Below the pieces are notes generated by a model. The model saw only the letters and a list, made by a program, of their open reading frames with translations. It searched no databases and had not been told where the DNA came from. A program made the translations under genes and the position numbers. From Rhynchonema sp. JSB1_4 (lineage: Eukaryota > Nematoda > Chromadorea > Monhysterida > Xyalidae), in NCBI GenBank assembly GCA_030248065.1, contig JASAMV010008903.1, positions 1 to 64,000 on the forward strand: a DNA stretch of 64,000 nt, read 5' to 3'. Every line of letters begins with the position of its first letter. Within the stretch, counting starts at the first letter, position 1. Shown here in pieces: positions 57,301 to 64,000 of this stretch.

Positions 57301-60300
57301 GCCTGGCAGTAGCAGTCAGAAATTTGTGACTGCCCGTTCGGTCAGCTCACGAACGGAGCAAGAACAGTAGACGGCAGGCAGCGGGCAATGGACAGTGCGG
57401 AACAGGCAATCGCTACAAGCAATCACTGCCTTGCCGGGCACTTCTGCGTGGTAGTGACTTCTCCGGATTTTGACTTCTACTTCCCGGAAGTCAGAAGTAT
57501 AAATAGACCTTAATTAATAAAAAAATCAATTAATGCACAAGAAATAAAAAAAGAAAAGACCATATAATGTACTTTCGTTTTTTTCTGCGTGTCCGACGTG
57601 TGTTCATTAACGCACTCAAATTCGCCAACGAAAAACGCGAGCAAATAAGACGACATTTTTGGCGTCAACGTGAATGACGTTATGACGATGTCTTCGCTGG
57701 AAAATTATGCACCGGGAGAATGTCAAGTAACTCGCCGGGCTTATTTAGTATTCACTTCGAATTTGAGAATATTCAAAAAACAGTCTTTAACCCAAGCGTG
57801 CGGCCCTATGTGGGGGTAGTATTGTACATATTCAGCATTCAAAGATGTTTTTTTGGGGAAATTATTCGTCAAATGATGCTGACAGATCATAATTGTGGGC
57901 AAATGTGACCAACTTGATGGATCGCGTGCCCAGTGCTTGTTGGTTGCTCAGCACGAGCATGTTTTTCGGATGTCGCAGTTGAAGATAAAACGTGGCCTGA
58001 AAAAAGTAAATTTTTGTAAAACGAAATTACTACAGTGGCGAGAGTCGAAGCAGAAACATTGAAGATGCGATACCTTGAAATTTGGTTCATCGAAGCACGG
58101 GAACGCGTAACGGGCAAATTCAGATTCAAACTGCGTGACCGCGAAATATCTGTGATTATTCTCAAGGTTAAAATTTTTTAAAAAAGTTGTGCGAAATAAA
58201 ACTTGATATTGTGATCGATGGTAGCGATGTCCTTGCCAACTCAGGGTTGCTGGATAACAGGTAAAGTTCAGGTTCAAAACAAGTTTTTTCTTTTGCAACT
58301 GAGACCAACCCTGGCTCAGCAAGGACACCTTGTAGATTTGTTCAGTAGAATTCACCAACTCTAGGTATACTAACTTTGTCTGCCCGCCTTCCTCGTAGGC
58401 CGAATAGTAGAATCCCAATAAATCTTCCCTAAGCTTTCCCGAAAAGCTCATGTGCAAGATGAATTCATCTCCGGCACGTAGTGTTTCACGCATGTGCATT
58501 GTGAACATTTGTGTAGTTGTGTTCATACTGGTGCGTAGCACTGAATTCGGGTGCGCACCGCTGTAGCTGATCTGAAGGGTTGGCTAGCTGATGTTTCAAT
58601 ACGCAGGTTGTCCTCGTTATAGCGGATTGCATTGTCTGTTATCAACAGGCGGCTGGGAGAGTGAATCTACCGTCAAAGTGGTTCCTCCCAAACAAAGGAC
58701 ACACAAGACAAAAAAAAACTTTGCAACAACTCAGCAACTTACGCCAAACACAAATAATTCTGCTGCGTTCAAGGTTACGTTGTCAGTGTCTTGCAAACAG
58801 CGCATCTGAAACAGCATTTGCACCACCGTCACGACATCTTTTGCATCGACTAAGCTATGGTGAATTATTGCTATAATAATTTAATTTATATTAACAGTAA
58901 TTTATGCAATTTATTATGGTATATAAATAATTATACTCTGAAGAATAATGCATAAATTTCAACATTTTTTCCTCAAAATTGACCCACTTTTCATACCTGA
59001 ATATTGACCATACCCAAGAAATATGCACTCTTGTTTTCAGCATCAGGCAGGTGTGGCTCCATAAGCAGCGAGTATTCAATTGGCTCGATAGTTGTTGGCA
59101 AACGGTAGGGTGACCTGCACAATGACAAAAGTTAGTCTCCCTCCCACGTGATGCGCATAAGTCCGTGCCTGGAGTTGTTCTCGAGTTGTCGAGAAGACCG
59201 CTCAGTCACACCAATGTTTTATTTCGCTGGTGAACAAAGTGTTTTTGTATAATATATGTATAGTCCAGCCACGTGCTCATGAGACAACTCTTTTTAAAGC
59301 TTGCTTGGCCAGATTAAAAAATGCGCCGGTTACACGGGTTTTCACAAACAAAAGAAAGAGATTGGGCCGAGAGACATGATGACAAGTTCAAGCTGGCTGA
59401 CCTCAATTTCTTGCGTGCTTGCGCGAACAGCAACGTCATTCAACACACAAATGTTTTGGGAGTCAAAAGGGAATTTACGCACCGAGGCGGAGAGCGTGTT
59501 TTTTAAAAAATACATGCGTTTCTCTTTCTTTCATTTCCGAAATACGTGGAACCGGAACATTATTGGATCCGTTCAAGTCAACTTCAAAATAAGTCGTCTC
59601 ATGAGTTCGTGGCGGGACTATATGTAACGGTGCGTGTGCCGGACACCGAGTGCAGCTATATGTATACTGTATGTATATCCTAGCAAGTAACGGAACCGCT
59701 CAGACACCAGTCAGGCGAATGTCGCTTCAAAAATTTCCAGAAAGTACGTTTTTCCATGTGCACGTATTTTCCATGTATCGCTCTTTTAGGGCGAACTTAG
59801 GTTGAACACGGAAACCGGAACACGGAAATAATTTACATAAAACCAGTTTCGTGGATTTCCGTGCACGGAAATATTTCCGGTTTCCGTGTTCCGTGTTTTT
59901 TATTTTCACGGAACACGGAAATATTTTCGTGTGAATAGTTGTTGCTGTTTGCGTCAACACGCGGGCTTTTGACGTCAGCACGCTGGCTTTTGTCATCATC
60001 ACTGCAAAAGCATCGTTTGCGTGCCTGAATCATTTCCGTGTTCCGTGGCACGGAAATATTTCCGTGTTCCGTGATTCTCCAAAATATTCACGGAACACGG
60101 AACACGGAAATATTTCCGTGTTCCGGTTTCGGTGTTCAACCTAAGTCCGCACTTATGCCGTTTCAAGGGACCCGACGTATTCTATTTTGTCCGCCAAGGA
60201 GATATCCTCTTGTTGGTGATCACTAATCAGCTGTATCAGCTGGTAATCAGCAGTCGTGAATATTCTCGGGTCCGGTCGATTCACCATATGGCGTAGACAG

Positions 60301-60755
60301 CAGTATATGCAGCACTGATGTTTCACGAAAAAAGAAGAACATTGGAAGAACACATTGGGCCGAATTCCTGAAAGCGCGCAGTCGCGCAATCAATTGCGCG
60401 CAATCAGTTGCGTGACGCAATCGCAATGAATCAATGGTGTTCAATCAAAAGCATTGTACATGTTGTGCGATAGTTCAAAACACTGCGCAAACGCATTTGA
60501 CCGCGTTTGAACAAAGGAAATCGCATTCGGGAATTCGGCCCATTGCGACCCGAACCTGGATGGTGTGGGCGGTGGTGGATTCGGCGGGTTGTCCTTGCAC
60601 TGTAGCCACAGCACGAGAAACGCTATTGCGGCTCCCAATAATATCAACATCAACAGAACAGCCAGCGCAGCGCACAGCGTCAGGCAGCGATTCTGACGTT
60701 GCAAGCGGAACAACTCTCCGGTGCGATCGAACGGTAACGTGCCAGTATTGTGCAT
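45318..60755 (-). CDS. M1 aminopeptidase N (membrane alanyl aminopeptidase-like), 23 exons, about 974 residues
   Basis: This is a zinc exopeptidase removing N-terminal residues, anchored as a type II membrane protein. Exons (high to low): 60755-60556, 59114-58997, 58805-58743, 58571-58375, 58149-58074, 57996-57914, 57696-57573, 57243-57123, 56774-56620, 53490-53374, 53001-52863, 50714-50626, 50531-50466, 49833-49661, 49287-49202, 48756-48564, 48172-48016, 47926-47844, 47763-47638, 47218-47051, 46673-46536, 46463-46391, 45497-45318. Every junction is in phase. Exon 1 gives a cytosolic tail and membrane anchor, then a Pro-rich stalk. Exon 5 has [18 protein letters not shown], exon 9 GAMENWGL and HELAHQ, exon 10 WLNEGFA (HExxH-18-E complete), exon 11/12 the catalytic-type YQKGAS. 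The C-terminal ERAP1-like domain is complete. The exon 15 donor is uncertain (49202 or 49232). Start 60755 was chosen because upstream codons lie in a repeat. Confidence 0.95.
45578..46224. mobile_element. hAT-type non-autonomous element (copy 2, reversed)
   Basis: It lies in aminopeptidase intron 22. The ends CACTGGTTAATAAAA and TTTTTAAAAATCCACTG are inverted, flanked by CTTTAGAC and CTTTATAC (8 bp, one mismatch). The middle is the reverse of the middle of the 867-1603 element. Confidence 0.82.
48265..48480 (-). other. unexplained open frame inside aminopeptidase intron 16
   Basis: Between exons 16 and 17 the minus strand stays open for about 70 codons with balanced, coding-like composition ([39 protein letters not shown]). 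It does not belong in the enzyme, since exon 16 (...DDAFNLA) and exon 17 (NLVDY...) are contiguous in M1 proteins. It may be chance, a relic of another gene, or an alternative exon. Confidence 0.25.
50873..52757. mobile_element. 1.9-kb foldback element in aminopeptidase intron 11
   Basis: The ends AATTCTTTTGGGAGAAAC and GAAAAGTTTCTCCCAGAAC are inverted. The arms continue as mirror images nearly to the centre near 51860: for example GGGCTCGGGACATAACCGAA faces TTCGGTTGTGTCCCGAGCCC, and CGCTCAAAGCATTGCTTCAC faces GAAGCAATGCTTTGAGCG. No transposase is present. The ends match the short element at 39373-39545. Confidence 0.85.
53560..53885 (+). repeat. minisatellite of TTTTGGGCCAGGTACC units
   Basis: About 18 degenerate 16-19-bp units built on TTTTGGGCCA followed by GGTAC or CGTAC lie in aminopeptidase intron 9. 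Long open frames on both strands here are repeat artefacts. The same repeat occurs inverted at 56125-56525. Confidence 0.85.
54392..54772. mobile_element. inverted-repeat element with CAGTGGTGTCGTTG ends
   Basis: CAGTGGTGTCGTTG at the left and CAACGACACCACTG at the right are exact inverses. The interior has repeated TTTCCCATACC blocks in both halves. No clear target duplication is left. The ends resemble the hAT-like families. Confidence 0.7.
55017..55640. mobile_element. composite CAAACTTGGTGATCGG element, split copy
   Basis: CAAACTTAGTAATCGGATCGG and the GATGCCACTCATTTCGACCAGCGTAAA inner arm lie at 55028-55127. The matching outer arm GATCCGATCACCAAGCTTCA is at 55611-55630. About 450 bp of unrelated sequence sits between. 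Confidence 0.5.
56125..56525 (-). repeat. minisatellite of TTTTGGGCCAGGTACC units, inverted array
   Basis: Units read TGGCCCAAAAAGTACC on +. The inner edge (GAGTAAAAATAAACATGTGG) mirrors the inner edge of the 53560-53885 array, so the two arrays are arms of one inverted repeat about 3 kb long within intron 9. Confidence 0.85.
57276..57515. mobile_element. inverted-repeat element in aminopeptidase intron 7
   Basis: AAGGTCGGTTTATACTCTGAC at the left faces GTCAGAAGTATAAATAGACCTT at the right. The interior is rich in CTGCC / GGCAG repeats. Confidence 0.65.
59272..59612. mobile_element. inverted-repeat element in aminopeptidase intron 1
   Basis: The outer ends CCACGTGCTCATGAGAC and GTCTCATGAGTTCGTGG are inverted. 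The interior GATGACAAGTTCAAGCTGG...GCGAACAGCAACGTC is related to the element at 44660-44871. Confidence 0.6.
59786..60152. mobile_element. inverted-repeat element with CACGGAA arrays
   Basis: TAGGGCGAACTTAGGTTGAAC faces GTTCAACCTAAGTCCGCACTT. Both arms contain arrays of CACGGAAATATTTCCGTG, itself self-complementary. It is a relative of 27297-27480 and lies in aminopeptidase intron 1. Confidence 0.75.
60357..60541. mobile_element. inverted-repeat element beside the aminopeptidase exon 1 donor
   Basis: GGGCCGAATTCCTGAA and TTCGGGAATTCGGCCC are inverted ends next to ATT on both sides. GCGCAATCAATTGCGCGC and related blocks lie inside. It ends 14 bases from the exon 1 donor at 60555. Confidence 0.7.
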
Positions 60756-62159
60756 TTTTGGGATCGATTGTAGCTGGAATTTTGAATGAGGTTGATCATT
60801 GGTGGCAAACTTGGTGATCGGATGGGCCAATCATTTGATCATGTTTAGGCTCAGGCTTGAAACCTTGAGTCACACAAGCGCCGCCGAGTGACCATCACCG
60901 ACGATGTCTCAGATTTTTTGACCAGCGTAAAAATTGTTAGCCCATCCGATCCAATCACCAAGCTTAATAAAGAAACCGTTTTTTTACTGAACGAAAAGCC
61001 AAAAAGAAATTTCACCACTATAATTCACATGCTAAAGTTTATCTCGCAAAACGAGACAAACGATTTTTCTATCTTGGAAATGAGTCAACGTTGAAGAATC
61101 TTTGCAGGGTTGGTGCAAGGGTGCGCACACCTAAAACGATGGTGAAGAACGACAATCATTGACACAGCCTCCTATTTGCTTGTATTTTTCATATGAGTTG
61201 CCCATTATTTGTCCCTCTGCGATGCTGATAACGAACAATGGGCGTTGCGTTGTATTACGACTATCTATACCCTGCTCCTTATAGTGACATAATCATCATG
61301 AAGAAAATTCATACAGTTTGTTGCATAAAGGACACTACGATTTTTGAGGACCATTTACTAATCAGGGTGTTGCCCTGACTGAGAGTCACAATAAACAGGG
61401 CATACTGTATTGTGATGCCTGAGAAACCCATAAACGCCTACTGGTTGGTTTTTTTTGTGATCCTAAAATCATGCTATCAGTGTGTGAGGTAGGGTTTCGC
61501 AAAACAACCAGGCAGAAACGGTAAACACGTGTCCGGGTGAAAATATCACACTTTGCTATTTTTGCTTCACTATAGAGTGCTTATCAGAACATAACAGTTA
61601 CATATAGTTCTGTTTGTACATATCCGTTGCATTTTTGCATGGTGCACTCAAGTAACAGCCAAGTTTCTGAAAAGTGATAACGCAAAGACGTAATAAATGG
61701 TTGAGACAAATTCCGGTGAGCGCCATGGGTGTGTAAAGATCGGAATATTTTGTTTGATCACATATAAAAACCGCCGAAGTGAAGAACCAAGCAGTTTAGA
61801 GTTTATACAGACCCGATAATGCGCACTCTGATCTAATCCAGCAAGGTATTACATTAGTTTCACCATATCAAAAAATGTTTCATGCACAATATAACTTCAG
61901 CCTGATCCTAAAGTGTTTTAATCTGGTTGATTTTCTTTTTTATGCTAAATACCAAAAAACACAAAAAGAGAAAACAGAAATTAAAGTACTGCTAATATGG
62001 AAAAAGAAATTGAGAAGGCGCGGCAAGGTTTTGGTTTGGTTTGGTGTGGATATTGTAACTGTACATCTGGTGGATTCTCTTTTGTGTGTTTTCATTGGTT
62101 GTTGTTGACTGACACCATACATGTTGAATTAGTGACTCGGTTAGTACTTAAGCGTGACT
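60756..62159. other. upstream region of the aminopeptidase gene
   Basis: A composite CAAACTTGGTGATCGG element occupies about 60808-60970, directly upstream of the start codon. ACATATAAAAACC at about 61760 is a TATA-like patch on +, but the ATG that follows (61819) opens only five codons. No other gene is supported. Confidence 0.4.
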
Positions 62160-64000
62160 CGGTTGGAGGCGTGCGAAGTACAGCCCTTCAAATGAGGCGT
62201 GCAAAAGACAAATTGCGTCAAATGAGGCGTGCGACGTACAGTGAGGCGTGCGAAAGACATCCGACACAAAATGAGGCGTGCGACGTACAGTGAGGCGTGC
62301 GAAAGACAAACAGCGTCAAATGAGGCGTGCGACGTACAGTGAGGCGTGCCAAGTACACTGCGGCGTGCCAAAGTCAGCCAAGATGAGGCGTGCGAAAGAC
62401 AACCGACACAAAATGAGGCGTGCGACGTACAGTGAGGCGTGCGAAAGACATCCGACGCCAAATGAGGCGTGCGAAAGATATCAGGCGTAAGATGAGGCGC
62501 GCAAAAGACGTATGACATTAATTGAGGCGTGCGAAAGACACACCCACTTCAAATGAGGCGTGCGAAAGTCACCCCCACTTCAAATGAGGCGTGCGAAAGT
62601 CACCCCCGCTTCAAATGAGGCGTGCCAAGTTCATTCGTGTAATATGTACCACTGACATCTGCAGTGGCTTGTACCATGCTGATATATGATGCGGCGTACC
62701 AAGTACGTTTAGAATGAGGCGTGCGAAGTACATCGGACGTCAAATGAGGCGTGCGAAGTTCGGATTTTCGAAACTCGCTTGTAAAGGCTCGTAGAGCGAT
62801 TCTGAAATCAGTTCTGGAATCGATTCATTTTTGGGTGGTTTATACTTTTTTTAAATTAATTGAAGTCCTTAATTGATTCCGGAATTTAATTCGGAATCAA
62901 AAAATCACCGATCGATCGATCACCACCGATCCGGATCAGCGACCGTTGCTTGCGGTGCTGCTCTTATATATGCATTTGGCGAAACATTTTTGCCCGTCAG
63001 TGCCTCCAGTGTGTTGGCGACTTTTAGAGTGAAAATCCTCGATTGGGCTGCAGAATACCGTTCAAAACTTGCTATGAACATAAACAACAACATATATTGT
63101 GCCTGCGAAATACACTTGCGGCGCGCAATGTACAGTGAGACAAAAACGACAACAGTGTGCGATGTAACATTTGTTTTGTGCCTCGCACGCCTCAATGTAC
63201 ATTGCACGCTTCAACTCGCATGTTTGTGGACGTCCACGGCGATGTTTAGACTGTGTTCTGACAACTGATCGAACTTCAGCAGACTAAAATTCTTCAATAC
63301 ACTAGTGCACTGACGGGCAAAAATGTTTCGCCAAATGCATATATAAGAACAGCACCGCAAGCAACGGTCGCTGATCCGGATCGGCGGTGACCGATCGATC
63401 GGTGATTTTTTTTTGATTCCGAATTAAATTCCGGAGTCAATTAAGGACTTCAATTAATTTAAAAAAAGTATAAACCACCCAAAAATGAATCGATTCCAGA
63501 ACTGATTTCAGAATCGCTCTACGAGCCTTTACAAGCGAGTTTCGAAAATCCGAACTTCGCACGCCTCATTTGACGTCCGATGTACTTCGCACGCCTCAAT
63601 CTAAACGTACTTGGTACGTCGCATCATATATCAGCATGGTACAAGCCACTGCGGATGTCAGTGGTACATAATACACGAATGAACTTGGCACGCCTCATTT
63701 GAAGTGGGGTGACTTTCGCACGCCTCATTTGAAGTGGGGGTGTCTTTCGCACGCCTCATTTGAAGTGGGTGTGTCTTTCGCACGCCTCAATTGATGTCAT
63801 ACGTCTTTTGCGCGCCTCATCTTACGTCTGATGTCTTTCGCACGCCTCATTTGGCGTCGGATGTCTTTCGTACGCTTCATCTGACGTCGGGTGTCTTTCG
63901 CGCGCCTCATCTGACGTCTGATGTCTTTCGCACGCCTCATTTGGCGTCGGATGTCTTTCGCACGCCTCATTTGACGTCGGATGTCTTTCGCACGCCTCAC
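62160..64000. repeat. palindromic minisatellite, right arm cut by the window edge
   Basis: The left arm 62165-62760 is a tandem array of about 30-bp units TGAGGCGTGCGAAAGACAT plus variable CCGACGTCAAA. It is followed by unique sequence that mirrors itself about 63158, then the reverse array (ATGTCTTTCGCACGCCTCA) from about 63555 to the end. Frames through the array (MRRAKD repeats) are artefacts. By symmetry the right arm should end near 64155. Confidence 0.88.

Noticed and set aside
60153..60389. Coding-like minus-strand frame in aminopeptidase intron 1, considered as exon 2.
   Set aside because: Exon 1 (phase 2) joins directly to 59114 to give the expected M1 start (RLPTTIEP); adding this frame breaks phase and homology.
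62141..64000. Frames encoding MRRAKD-type repeats.
   Set aside because: They are translations of the TGAGGCGTGCGAAAGA minisatellite and appear in both arms and orientations.
62160..64000. CRISPR-like array.
   Set aside because: Units are contiguous variants of one minisatellite with no unique spacers, and the DNA is clearly eukaryotic.
1..64000. Autonomous transposon, retrovirus-like or prokaryotic gene content.
   Set aside because: No reverse transcriptase, integrase or transposase motif was seen in any frame; all mobile elements found are non-coding.

Overview
The window is a gene-bearing stretch of animal nuclear DNA with many short exons, GT-AG introns and strong TTTCAG-type acceptors. 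I read it as a nematode. The evidence is a cluster of secreted proteins built on the nematode DB-module cysteine pattern, TTAGGC telomere-type repeats at two interstitial sites, and T-rich acceptors without a long polypyrimidine tract. A lineage distant from Caenorhabditis (for example a dorylaimid or mermithid) is my inference. No operon, plasmid or viral gene is visible, and I found no transposase or reverse transcriptase reading frame.

Layout. 1-3792 is AT-rich intergenic DNA with one hAT-type non-autonomous element. 3793-7566 (+) is an eight-exon GH18 chitinase-like gene. 9337-10199 (+) is a partial small cysteine-rich gene. 11812-12815 (-) and 15669-16415 (-) are two small secreted-protein genes. 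17720-40721 holds five tandem paralogous secreted DB-module-like genes on + (called A to E here), and a sixth (F, 41493-44213) lies tail-to-tail with E on -. 45318-60755 (-) is a complete M1 aminopeptidase N gene whose 23 exons join in phase. 62160-64000 is one and a half arms of a palindromic minisatellite cut by the window edge.

How the genes may fit together. Every gene with a resolved start encodes a secreted or cell-surface protein: chitin hydrolase or lectin, small cysteine-rich or helical peptides, DB-module proteins, and a type II membrane aminopeptidase. This fits a surface, cuticle or gut secretory locus, but no shared pathway is shown by the sequence.

Repeats dominate the non-coding space. 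Most intronic and intergenic insertions are terminal-inverted-repeat, foldback or palindromic elements: several hAT-like with 8-bp target duplications, two mariner-like, several unclassified families present in two to six copies, and two near-complete palindromes of about 1.1 and 1.9 kb inside introns. A recurrent 3' intron motif, (T/A)(G/A)ATGTTTCA shortly before the acceptor AG, marks many exon starts on both strands. All gene models were built by hand from reading frame, phase and splice-site logic, so first exons of the chitinase and of the 9337 gene, and one exon of the aminopeptidase, remain uncertain.
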